This document shows positions 48,289-57,465 of a stretch of DNA of 64,000 bases, one piece after another; positions within the stretch are counted from its first letter, which is position 1, and each line of letters opens with the position of its first letter. The notes below the pieces were generated by a model, which did not search any database, was not told the origin of the DNA, and saw only the letters and a list, made by a program, of their open reading frames with translations. The DNA comes from Vibrio sonorensis (GTDB lineage Bacteria > Pseudomonadota > Gammaproteobacteria > Enterobacterales > Vibrionaceae). The stretch lies in the NCBI RefSeq assembly GCF_001854765.1, contig NZ_LJJE01000063.1, forward strand, positions 349,689 through 413,688. Direction: 5' to 3'. The translations under genes were made by a program, and so were the position numbers.

Positions 48289-48310
48289 AAAGCCCCACAT
48301 GGGGCTTTTT
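48289..48310 (+). terminator. Rho-independent terminator after the siderophore-binding gene
   Basis: AAAGCCCC / GGGGCTTT with an ACAT loop and a T-run. Confidence 0.92.
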
Positions 48311-48374
48311 CAAACTGACATTCGTGTTTAAAAGCGACCTGTGTATACTAAACAAAAAGTTTTCAGCAGGTTTT

Positions 48375-50732
48375 ATGTCTAGTTTAAAGAGAATTCTTTT
48401 CACTTTCGTCATTGTCACATTCGCAGGTTGTGCTACTTACGCCACCTATAATTACGACCAATTGTTTGGTCAGCAACAGGTGCGTAACAGAGTTGCCACG
48501 CCAGAAGATCTTTCTGCTATAGACTATCTAAACGATGTAAAACCGATAATTGACAACAGGTGTGTTGTTTGTCACGCCTGTTATGATGCACCATGCCAAT
48601 TGAAACTAACCTCGCCAGACGGCCTGGATCGAGGCGCCTCTAATCAGTTGGTTTACCAAGGTACTCGCCTTGTCGCCTCCAGCCCAACACGTTTATTTGA
48701 GGACGCTTTAACAACCCAAGATTGGCGTGCAAAGGGTTTTCACCCAGTACTTAACGAACGAGATCAAACTGTAGAGGCCAATTTACATGCAGGTCTTGTC
48801 GCTCGTATGCTAATGCAAAAACAGCACATGCCTCTGATCCATAGAGAACAGTTAAATGAATTTGATTTTTCAATTGATCGCGAACAAACCTGTCCAACGA
48901 TAGAAGAGTTCGATGATTACGAAACAAAAAATCCACTATGGGGCATGCCATTTGGGTTGCCGGCTCTTAATGAAAAAGAACACAGTACTTTGATGACTTG
49001 GTTGGAGCGAGGCGCCAAGCACCCCCAACCGCAACCATTGACGACTTTGGAATTGAAAAATGTGCATCATTTTGAACATTTTTTAAACCAAGACTCATTA
49101 AAACACCAACTGTCCGCTCGGTATATCTATGAGCATTTGTTTTTAAATCACCTCTACTTCAAGGCAAAAGGCAACACCAAGCGATATTTTCAACTGGTTC
49201 GTTCGACTACCCCACCGGGTGAAACGGTTCATCGAATTTCCACACGCAGACCGTATGACGATCCTAAGGTATCAAGAGTTTACTACCGTCTTATACCGCT
49301 AGTAAGTACGATTGTAGATAAAACTCATATGCCCTATGCCCTCAACCAAGCTAGGCTATTAAGATGGAAAGAGCTCTTTATCACACCAGATTATACGGTT
49401 ACGTCACTACCTAGTTATCGATCCGATGTCGCCGCCAACCCCATGACTGCATTTTTCGACTTGCCCGTGTCCTCTCGATATAAGTTCATGCTAGACAATG
49501 CTCAAAGTACGATAATGTCCTTTATTAAAGGACCGGTGTGTCGCGGTCAATTGGCTTTAAATGTTATCAACGATAGGTTTTGGGTCTTCTTTGTTGACCC
49601 AGATAAGGCTGATATTCCTAGTATTAACCGCTTCTATCAGCAGCAAGCGGATAATCTTAAGCTACCGGGAGAACTAGAAAGCAATACACTACCAATTACT
49701 AATTGGGTTAGCTATTCAAGGCAGCAAGCTCGATTTTTGGAGGCCAAATCAGAATTCACCAATAACTTTTTCAAAGACGGTGAGCATCTTACTGCCGATG
49801 TAATTTGGCACGGCGGCGGGGAAAATCCAAACGCTGCACTTACGGTATTTCGTCACTTTGATAGCGCATCGGTTGTGCAAGGCCTAGTTGGGAAGCCACC
49901 CAAAACGTCTTGGGTTTTAGACTACGCACTACTTGAACGCATCCATTACCTATTGGTTGCTGGCTTCGATGTCTACGGTAACTTTGGCCACCAACTTATA
50001 ACACGCATGTTTATGGACTTCTTAAGAATGGAGGGAGAGAGCAATTTCGTATCCCTGCTTCCTTCACACGTCAGGCACAATGAAATGGCGAGTTGGTACA
50101 AAGATCAAAGCCCACAGCTAAGCCAATTTTTACAAAGGAATGTGCAACCTTTTAATCAGCCTACTCGCGTGCCTTACCAAACCACTGACTATAAGAATGA
50201 GCTTTACCAAATACTTAAGACCCAGTTGCAACCAGTTTTAAACCGCAGATACCAAATTGAAAACACCTCGCTGACGGTCCAAAACGAAGCGTTGCTGCAA
50301 AGCGTCGATCAGATAAGGGGCCAAGGCTTGTATTATTTGCCGCAAATACTGGTGTTGTTGGTAGAAAGCGAAAGCGGTACAGATGAAGTGTTTACTCTAC
50401 TGCACAACAACGCTCATACCAACATATCTAGTCTTTTTGACGAAGAAAACAATCGAGATCCCAACAATGATGATCTGACTTTAGTTAGGGGCATCGTTGG
50501 CAGTTATCCCGCAGCGCTTCTCAAACTGAGTGAATCGCAAATCAAAGACTTTATTCAGTCATTGCAAACAATACAAAAAGAAGCCGATTACATTGCGCTC
50601 CTAGATATGTACGGTATTCGCAGGCACGATAGCCAGTTTTGGAAGTTTAGCGACCGCATCCATAACTGGTATCAAAAAGACCAACCTGTTGAATACGGTC
50701 TATTGGATTACAATCGTTTAGAAAATAGATAG
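48375..50732 (+). CDS. cti: Fatty acid cis/trans isomerase
   Basis: Periplasmic c-type-haem enzyme that turns cis to trans unsaturated bonds in membrane phospholipids under solvent or heat stress. The ATG at 48375 (MSSLKRILFTFVIVTFAGC, lipobox-like) gives 785 residues, close to Pseudomonas Cti. The haem motif CVVCH is near residue 62, and the family segments LKLTSPDGLDRGASNQLVYQGTRL, THMPYALN and LLDYNRL are present. The frame runs 17 codons further upstream to another Met, but the AGG ribosome site and the signal sequence support the later start. Free-standing behind the iron locus. Confidence 0.92.
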   Translation: MSSLKRILFTFVIVTFAGCATYATYNYDQLFGQQQVRNRVATPEDLSAIDYLNDVKPIIDNRCVVCHACYDAPCQLKLTSPDGLDRGASNQLVYQGTRLVASSPTRLFEDALTTQDWRAKGFHPVLNERDQTVEANLHAGLVARMLMQKQHMPLIHREQLNEFDFSIDREQTCPTIEEFDDYETKNPLWGMPFGLPALNEKEHSTLMTWLERGAKHPQPQPLTTLELKNVHHFEHFLNQDSLKHQLSARYIYEHLFLNHLYFKAKGNTKRYFQLVRSTTPPGETVHRISTRRPYDDPKVSRVYYRLIPLVSTIVDKTHMPYALNQARLLRWKELFITPDYTVTSLPSYRSDVAANPMTAFFDLPVSSRYKFMLDNAQSTIMSFIKGPVCRGQLALNVINDRFWVFFVDPDKADIPSINRFYQQQADNLKLPGELESNTLPITNWVSYSRQQARFLEAKSEFTNNFFKDGEHLTADVIWHGGGENPNAALTVFRHFDSASVVQGLVGKPPKTSWVLDYALLERIHYLLVAGFDVYGNFGHQLITRMFMDFLRMEGESNFVSLLPSHVRHNEMASWYKDQSPQLSQFLQRNVQPFNQPTRVPYQTTDYKNELYQILKTQLQPVLNRRYQIENTSLTVQNEALLQSVDQIRGQGLYYLPQILVLLVESESGTDEVFTLLHNNAHTNISSLFDEENNRDPNNDDLTLVRGIVGSYPAALLKLSESQIKDFIQSLQTIQKEADYIALLDMYGIRRHDSQFWKFSDRIHNWYQKDQPVEYGLLDYNRLENR

Positions 50733-50781
50733 TTTTCGTATTGTTCTCTTAGGGGGTATCACGACTTATCTAATCGATTCG

Positions 50782-50901
50782 CTAGGTAATGATCTCTGTG
50801 ACAAAACCCTCGTAATAGAGTTGAATGGCGCCGTTGTGCACCTTAACTGTAGCGGCAACAAGTGTAAATCTAACTCGCCAGTCTTCTGTTAGATTCGTCA
50901 T
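50782..50901 (-). CDS. Possible small protein, 39 residues
   Basis: Minus-strand ATG at 50901 opens MTNLTEDWRVRFTLVAATVK and ends YYEGFVTEIIT before a stop at 50782. Alternating polar and hydrophobic residues (RFTLVAATVKVHNGAIQLYYEG) look like a beta-sheet protein rather than random sequence. An AGG lies close to the start, though tight in spacing. It fills an otherwise gene-free stretch and is convergent with cti. No relatives recalled. Confidence 0.4.
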   Translation of the reverse strand: MTNLTEDWRVRFTLVAATVKVHNGAIQLYYEGFVTEIIT

Positions 50902-51027
50902 TGCCTACATTCGTCAATTGTCGTCTATACTCCAGTTGAGAATAGACAGAAATGTAATTTTAGACACTTTGATGACCTAGTTGTCGACCTATCAGTGGTA
51001 ACTCATTTAAGGTTAGGAGAAGAGATT

Positions 51028-51216
51028 ATGAGTATCCGAGACAGCATTGAAGCATTAGAGCAGCAAATCTACGTAGCTTGCTCAGAAGGTGACTATGACA
51101 CTGTAACTATGTTGGAACATCAGTTGGAGTCATTGAGAAACAAGGCGGATCACCCCTTTGACGATGACCCTTACGCACCGGAGGGAAAAGTTTTTAATGA
51201 CGACGATTGGTATTAG
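51028..51216 (+). CDS. Small hypothetical protein, 62 residues
   Basis: An acidic protein beginning MSIRDSIEALEQQIYVACSE and ending in an Asp-rich, Trp-Tyr tail (DDDPYAPEGKVFNDDDWY). The first 40 residues form an amphipathic helix pair. The frame extends 11 codons upstream, but the ATG at 51028 has a strong ribosome site (AGGAGAAGAG). Function and family not recognised. A hairpin follows the stop. Confidence 0.78.
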   Translation: MSIRDSIEALEQQIYVACSEGDYDTVTMLEHQLESLRNKADHPFDDDPYAPEGKVFNDDDWY

Positions 51217-51231
51217 AAGTTCACAAACCTG

Positions 51232-51260
51232 AGCGCCAAGAAAGTCATCTACTTGGCGCT
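51232..51260 (+). terminator. Hairpin after the 62-residue gene, possible terminator
   Basis: AGCGCCAAG / CTTGGCGCT with an 11-base loop, with no clear T-run behind it. Confidence 0.6.
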
Positions 51261-51381
51261 TCCCCTCAAATTTAAGACGATTTTTTAAACAGACAATTTG
51301 CTTTAAAACCCTCAATTTACAGTCACATATTTCATTAACACGCTTTTATCTCTAGAATATAGGCCTCACTATAAATAAGGC

Positions 51382-51429
51382 TTTACAAAGCATTTTTTAT
51401 GGATATTATGCTTGCGCAAACGTTTACCT
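51382..51429 (+). promoter_or_regulatory. fhs promoter with a PurR/LacI-type operator at the start site
   Basis: TTTACA (51382-51387), a 16-base spacer and TATTAT (51404-51409) form a good promoter. Immediately downstream, GCGCAAACGTTTACCT (51414-51429) matches the PurR consensus ACGCAAACGTTTGCGT at 13 of 16 positions and would cover the transcription start. PurR control fits because formyl-tetrahydrofolate feeds purine synthesis. Confidence 0.65.
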
Positions 51430-51460
51430 CACCATTTTCTCTATACAGTACGAGGGTTTT

Positions 51461-53208
51461 ATGCTGTCAGATATAGAAATTTGTCGTCTAGCCGAACTGG
51501 AAAATATTGAATCGATCGCTACTAAATTCGGTTTACAAAAACAAGAGTTTCACGCTCAAGGTCCTGCTAAAGCCAAAGTATCCCTCGATACCATAAAACG
51601 TCTAACAGAAAGAGAAACTGGAAAACTCATTTCAGTCACTGCTATCACTCCAACGCCATTAGGAGAAGGAAAGACAGTGACGACCATCGGATTGGCTCAA
51701 GGCCTATCAAAGCTTGGTAAAAAGAGTGCTGCGTGTATTAGACAGCCTTCCATGGGCCCCGTATTTGGCGTAAAAGGCGGCGCAGCTGGCGGTGGTTATT
51801 CTCAAGTAGCACCTATGGAAGAGCTCAATCTTCACCTTACTGGTGACATTCACGCCGTTACCGTGGCTCATAACCTTGCTGCTGCTGCCGTAGATGCACG
51901 TATCTATCACGAGCAAAGACAAGGATATGAAGCGTTTGAAACAAGAACGGGTTTAACCGCACTTAAAATTGATTCCAGCCGCGTAGTATGGAAGCGCGTA
52001 ATGGATCACAACGACCGCGCGTTGCGTATGATTCAAGTCGGTCTCAATCGCAAAGACTCTATCGTTAATGGTTACGAACGCCAAGATGGTTTCGATATTT
52101 CTGCTGCCTCAGAACTGATGGCTATTCTCGCTCTTGCGAGTGACCTAAAAGATCTGCGCAAGCGCATTGGGCGAACAGTCATCGCTTATAGCTTAGATGG
52201 GAACCCTGTTACTGCTGAAGATCTGCAAGTTGCAGGAGCAATGACGGTTTGCATGAAAGACGCAATTGAACCTACCTAATGCAGACGCTAGAGGGTGTGC
52301 CAACACTTATTCACGCAGGCCCATTTGCAAACATAGCTCACGGCAACTCCTCAATCATCGCCGACCGAATCGCTACCAAACTTTGCGATTATACGGTAAC
52401 TGAAGGAGGCTTTGGCTCGGACATGGGCTTTGAGAAAGCGTGTAACATCAAAGCTCAAATCTCAGGCAAAGCCCCAGATTGCGCTGTAATCGTCGCAACA
52501 CTGCGCGGGTTAAAAGCCAATTCAGGCCTTTATAGTTTTCGTCCCGGCCAACCTATACCCGATGAGTTATACCAAGATAACAGCGAAGCACTTCAACTAG
52601 GGTTTGAAAACCTTAAGTGGCATATTTGCAATGTTAAAAAATACGGTGTACCAGTAGTCGTTGCCCTCAACCGTTTCCCACAAGATTCTGAAGATGAATT
52701 GCAAACCTTAAAAGAGATGATATTGGCGTTTGATACAAATGCTAAAGTGGCAATAAGCGAAGCCTTCTCTAAAGGTGGCGACGGTGCTACGCAAATAGCT
52801 GAGGCCGTGATACAGCAATGTGAAGCCAACAGTAGTTTCAAACCACTATACAATCCGAGCCAGTCATTAGAAGAAAAACTAATGACCATCGCTGAAGTTG
52901 GCTACGGCGCAACGGGCGTTACTTTAAGCGATCAAGCGAAACAGCAGCTCGAACAGTTTAAGTCATTGGGTTTTGATGATTTGCTGGTATGTATGGCAAA
53001 AACACCGCTGTCGATTTCCACCGACGGCACAATTAAGGGCGCACCAAGCCATTTTGATGTTCCAGTTAGAGAACTAAAACTATGTGCCGGTGCCGGCTTT
53101 ATATATGCCGTGTGTGGAAACGTTATGACCATGCCAGGCTTACCTGATAAACCCGCGTTTATGAACTTAGATATCGATGATGAAGGAAATGTCATTGGTC
53201 TAAGTTAA
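51461..53208 (+). CDS. fhs: Formate-tetrahydrofolate ligase (frameshifted in this sequence)
   Basis: Joins formate to tetrahydrofolate with ATP, giving 10-formyl-THF for purines. The first frame holds ATP-binding [18 protein letters not shown] and [24 protein letters not shown], ending KDAIEPT; the second starts [25 protein letters not shown] and runs to [15 protein letters not shown]. One missing C near 52276 (ACC-CTA to ACCTA) rejoins IEPTLMQTLEG, giving about 583 residues, the usual length. The promoter has a PurR-like box. GAGG serves as ribosome site. Confidence 0.92.
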
Positions 53209-53224
53209 TCATAAAGATTTCAGC

Positions 53225-53250
53225 AAAAGCGGGCACTGCCCGCTTTTTCT
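53225..53250 (+). terminator. Rho-independent terminator after fhs
   Basis: AAAAGCGGGC / GCCCGCTTTT with a three-base ACT loop and a T-run. Confidence 0.93.
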
Positions 53251-53325
53251 TAAACTATTCCGTGAAATTTTTTGCCCATTTCTTCTGTCTATTTCGTAAG
53301 TCTTGTTTTTATCGCGAGGTTTTAT

Positions 53326-54452
53326 ATGAAGGTCAGAGGTTTCCTATTTGGCGCATTCGCCATTTTACTAGTGTCGTTGTTTGCAATCGCTGATGACACC
53401 GAAACAACAAATCGCGTAGATGGAAAATACGAGCTCGCCACTTTAGCGGGCGGCTGTTTTTGGTGTACCGAATCGGATTTGGAGAAAGTGAACGGTGTAC
53501 TCGACGTTGTCTCCGGTTATGCAGGGGGCACTGTAGAGAAACCTACTTATAAACAGGTTTCTTCGGGCAAAACGGGGCATATTGAAGTCATACAAGTCGC
53601 TTATAACCCGAGCATTGTGACCTATGAGCAACTACTAGACCAACTGCTAAGGCATATCGACCCCACTGATGACCAAGGCTCATTTGTCGATCGTGGCCGT
53701 CACTATCGTCCCGCGATTTTTTATCACAATGATGATCAAAAACAGGTGGCTCAGCGTTTTTTACAAGAAGTCGATGAGCTCGGTGTGTTTAAAAAGCCAC
53801 TGAAAGTGGAACTTATCCAATACACAACGTTCTGGCTAGCAGAGGACTATCACCAAGATTACTACAAACGCAATAAAGTAAGATACAACTACTACCGATA
53901 CGCTTCAGGCCGCGACCAATATTTAGACAAGATATTTGGCGAGGACAGAGAAGACAACCCGATAACGCTGCGACAAATGATCGACGAAAAAAAGCGAGTG
54001 CAAAGCGTAAAGCCTTATTCTAAACCACCCCAAGGCGAAATTAAGGACATGCTAACTGAACTGCAATATTACGTAACGCAAGAAGACGGGACAGAACGCG
54101 CTTTCGACAATCAGTACTGGGATAACAAGCGAGATGGGATTTATGTCGATATTGTTTCCGGTGAACCTCTTTTTTCATCAACTGATAAATATAAATCTGG
54201 CACTGGCTGGCCTAGCTTTACTAAGCCTATAAATTCGGCTACATAGTCACGGCTACAGACTACAAGCTGTTCTATGCCAGAACCGAGGTGAGGAGCCGGT
54301 TTGCTGATTCACACTTAGGACATGTATTTAAAGATGGTCCTGCACCGACTGGGCTTCGCTACTGCATGAACTCCGCTGCAATGCGCTTTATTCCAGTCGA
54401 AGAGATGAAAAACCAAGGTTACGAAGAGTTTCTATATTTGTTCGAGGGGTAA
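53326..54452 (+). CDS. msrAB: Exported peptide methionine sulfoxide reductase MsrA-MsrB fusion (frameshifted)
   Basis: Repairs oxidised Met in proteins. The first 21 or so residues ([20 protein letters not shown]) form a signal peptide, so the fusion is exported. MsrA (about 35-190) has the catalytic Cys in [10 protein letters not shown] and later YHQDYY; a linker leads to MsrB with KSGTGWPSF and the nucleophile in [10 protein letters not shown]. The frame breaks at INSAT*: one missing A near 54242 restores [14 protein letters not shown] and leads to the MsrB end. Total about 376 residues when repaired. An upstream TTG is a less likely start than the ATG with GAGG before it. Confidence 0.92.
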
Positions 54453-54473
54453 TCCTTCCACTTCCCTGCGTAC

Positions 54474-54505
54474 AAAAAAGGCCCTCATCTCGAGGGCCTT
54501 TTCAT
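54474..54505. terminator. Terminator between msrAB and folE
   Basis: AAAAGGCCCTC / GAGGGCCTTTT with an ATCT-C loop and T-runs on both strands; serves two convergent genes. Confidence 0.92.
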
Positions 54506-54518
54506 TTTCAAATCTTTT

Positions 54519-55172
54519 TTAGCGAATACCGTGTAAAAACTCGTGTCTAGTTGCTGGTATGGTTTTAAATATTCCACCGAGAGCCGTCGTCGTCGTTTCA
54601 CTTGTAGCATCCATTACACCGCGAGATTTTACGCAGTAATGAGTGGCGTCAATGGTAACGGCAACATCGTCAGACTCTAAAAGAGTTTGCAGAGCTACTA
54701 AAATCTGTTGCGTCATTCGTTCTTGTACCTGAGGCCGTTGAGCAAAGAATCGAACAATGCGGTTTATCTTCGATAAACCAATAATTTTGCCTCTAGGGAT
54801 ATAGGCAACAGCGGCGCGACCATCTATGGTTACAAGGTGATGTTCGCAAGTACTGGTCACTGTAATATCTTTAACTCGCACCATTTCACTCACGTCCATC
54901 TTGTTTTCTATGACCGTGATTTTAGGAAAGTTTGCGTAGTCGAGACCCGAAAAGATTTCATCCACATACATTTTTGCAATGCGCTGTGGCGTCTCTTCTA
55001 GGCTGTCATCTGTCAGATCTAACTCCAGTAAGTTGAGAATTTCGCGCATGTGATGCTGAATTTTCTCTTTTTTCTCTTCTTTACTGAAACTGTTTGGAGA
55101 CATTGGCGTCTCTAAACCTCGGCTCTCAAGCGCTTCTTTTACTAACTTTGCGGACTCGCTCAAACCTGACAT
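54519..55172 (-). CDS. folE: GTP cyclohydrolase I
   Basis: First step of folate (and pterin) synthesis: GTP to 7,8-dihydroneopterin triphosphate. The 217 residues have the zinc-binding CEHH ([32 protein letters not shown]), the active-site region RVQ-like [12 protein letters not shown], and the TRHEFL C-terminus of the family. SD GAGGAAG precedes the ATG. Divergent from moeA with about 150 bases between the starts; the pterin link between FolE and molybdopterin use is indirect. Confidence 0.95.
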   Translation of the reverse strand: MSGLSESAKLVKEALESRGLETPMSPNSFSKEEKKEKIQHHMREILNLLELDLTDDSLEETPQRIAKMYVDEIFSGLDYANFPKITVIENKMDVSEMVRVKDITVTSTCEHHLVTIDGRAAVAYIPRGKIIGLSKINRIVRFFAQRPQVQERMTQQILVALQTLLESDDVAVTIDATHYCVKSRGVMDATSETTTTALGGIFKTIPATRHEFLHGIR

Positions 55173-55322
55173 ACCACTTCCTCGTATTTACCCCTTTAGG
55201 ATGGGTGACAAGCATACTCGGATTTTTGAATAATTACACCCATATTTTACTCAAGGTCATTCTTTCCTAATCCTTTATGTATGATAGAGTTGACCCCACA
55301 AAAACAAACTAGGAATACTCAT

Positions 55323-56556
55323 ATGGGTTGTTGTGATGCTCCGGCTTAATGCCGCTAGAAGAAGCAATGCAAAAAATGCTTGCCGATATCAAACCAATTA
55401 AGGCGACGATGCAGTTAGATTTGAACGAAGCCATTGGCTTTGTCTTATCTGAAGATTTGCTTTCACCTATCAATGTTCCGCCGTTTGATAACTCTGCAAT
55501 GGATGGTTATGCGGTACGTCGAGCAGAGCTTTCTGGCAACCAACCTCTGCCACTAGCCGGTAAATCCTTTGCAGGTCAACCATATGAGGGAAAGTGGCCC
55601 CAAAATACCTGCATTCGAATAATGACAGGTGCAAAAATTCCGTTTGGCTGCGATGCCGTTATCATGCAGGAAAACACCACTGTGACGGAACAAGGCATTG
55701 TTTTTAATCAGTCAGATGTTAAGCATCTAAACAACATTCGTCCAACTGGCGACGATATCAAGCAATCTGATATTGTTCTAAGTAAAGGCATGAGACTCAC
55801 TAGCGAGATATTCCCATGATCGCGACTTTGGGTATCTCCAAAGTTACGGTTTACAGAAAACCTAAAGTGGCATTTTTCTCCACTGGTGATGAGCTAAAAC
55901 CTCTGGGTGAACCTCTCAAAGACGGACAAATCTACGACAGCAATCGATACGGAATTAAGCCACTAATCGAAAACTTCGGTTGTGAAGCTGTTGATCTGGG
56001 TATTATTCCAGATTGCCCAGAGAAACTTAAAGCCGCCTTCGAACAAGCGCAAAACCTAGCGGATGTCGTCGTTACATCTGGTGGTGTAAGCGTAGGTGAA
56101 GCGGATTACACAAAAGATATTCTAGAAGAAATCGGTCAGGTAGGTTTTTGGAAGTTAGCCATTAAACCGGGCAAACCTTTTGCGTTTGGAAAGCTGTCTA
56201 CGGCATGGTTTTGTGGCCTACCAGGCAACCCTGTTTCGGCTGTGTTAACCATGTACGTATTAGTTCAACCCCTATTGGCTAAACTCGCTGGACACACTGA
56301 CTGGAAAGAGCCAGAGTCCATTCCAGCGGTCACTCGAACTGCCTTTAAAAAATCACCGGGCAGAACCGATTACCAACGTGGGATATACTCAATTGAAGAT
56401 GGAAAATTTGTAGTAGAAACGACCGGAAACCAAAGCTCCGGCGCGTTTCGATCAATGAGTCTTGCCAACTGTTTTGTCGTCCTCGAGAGGGAACGCGGTA
56501 AAGTAGAGCAAGGAGAAACCGTACAGATCCAACTCTTTAATTCAACCTTATACTAG
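55323..56556 (+). CDS. moeA: Molybdopterin molybdotransferase MoeA (two frameshifts in this sequence)
   Basis: Inserts molybdate into molybdopterin, completing the molybdenum cofactor. The ATG at 55323 (with AGGA upstream) gives MGCCDAP and then stops; a missing G near 55344 joins it to [12 protein letters not shown] second missing base, C near 55804, breaks LTS-EIFP and joins it to [11 protein letters not shown]. The repaired protein has about 412 residues with [50 protein letters not shown] and [14 protein letters not shown]. It is followed by moeB seven bases later. Confidence 0.92.
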
Positions 56557-56563
56557 GAAATCG

Positions 56564-57313
56564 ATGGATATTTTGTCTGATCAGGAAATACTTAGGTATA
56601 ACCGACAAATCACGTTAAAAAACTTCGATTTTGAAGGACAGGAAGCCCTTAAAAAGGCTTCTATCCTCGTGTTGGGTGCAGGTGGGCTTGGATGCGCTTC
56701 AACCCAGTACCTCGCCGCTGCTGGTATAGGAAAACTTACACTTATAGATGACGATAAAGTCGAGTTGTCAAACTTACAACGTCAAGTTTTACATCACGAC
56801 CGTGACATTGGCCTTTCTAAAGTCAAATCGGCTGCCGAAGCACTGTCTGAAATCAATCCCCATATCGCTTTAAAAACAATAGAGAAGCGACTTTCCGACG
56901 ATGAACTAAAACCCTTAATTGAAGGTCACAGCCTAGTATTAGATGCCAGTGATAATCTGGACACGCGTAACCAACTCAATCAACTTTGCTTTGAAACCAA
57001 AACACCGCTTGTTTCTGGTGCAGCAATTAGGATGGAAGGTCAGGTTAGCGTATATCTCTATCAAAACCGCGATGAACCCTGCTATCAATGCTTAAGTGCG
57101 CTTTTTGGCTCACAAGCGTTAACATGTGTAGAAGCTGGTGTTATGGCGCCGCTGGTTGGGATTGTAGGTGCCGTACAAGCGATGGAAGCGATTAAAGTAC
57201 TCTCTAACTACGGCCAGCCAGTATCCGGTAAAGTACTGATACTCGATGCCCTCACCATGTCGTGGCGAGAGATGAAACTCAACAAGCTTCCAAGTTGCAA
57301 GACATGTGGGTGA
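56564..57313 (+). CDS. moeB: Molybdopterin-synthase adenylyltransferase MoeB
   Basis: Activates the C-terminal Gly of MoaD by adenylation for sulfur transfer in molybdopterin synthesis. The 249 residues show the ThiF/MoeB/E1 core: VLGAGGLGCASTQYLAAAGIG, DDDKVELSNLQRQ, and DASDNLDTRNQ. Two Cys pairs for structural zinc are present (CYQCL near residue 170 and CKTCG at the end). Strong ribosome site AGGAAA. Co-transcribed with moeA; moaD, moaE and others are elsewhere. Confidence 0.95.
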   Translation: MDILSDQEILRYNRQITLKNFDFEGQEALKKASILVLGAGGLGCASTQYLAAAGIGKLTLIDDDKVELSNLQRQVLHHDRDIGLSKVKSAAEALSEINPHIALKTIEKRLSDDELKPLIEGHSLVLDASDNLDTRNQLNQLCFETKTPLVSGAAIRMEGQVSVYLYQNRDEPCYQCLSALFGSQALTCVEAGVMAPLVGIVGAVQAMEAIKVLSNYGQPVSGKVLILDALTMSWREMKLNKLPSCKTCG

Positions 57314-57465
57314 TAAACTTACAAAAAATAGAAATAGCCGACTCATTTTGATTCTCAATCTGAAACTCGACATCGCCAGATACAAGATTTATCTTAAAAT
57401 CAATTACTTAAAGCATGGCACGTTCCTTGATATTGGTTATTTGAGCCAACATCGAGGAGCCTACC

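Noticed and set aside
52262..52300. Programmed frameshift in fhs or moeA
   Set aside because: No slippery heptamer or stimulatory structure is apparent and unrelated genes in the window show the same one-base loss.
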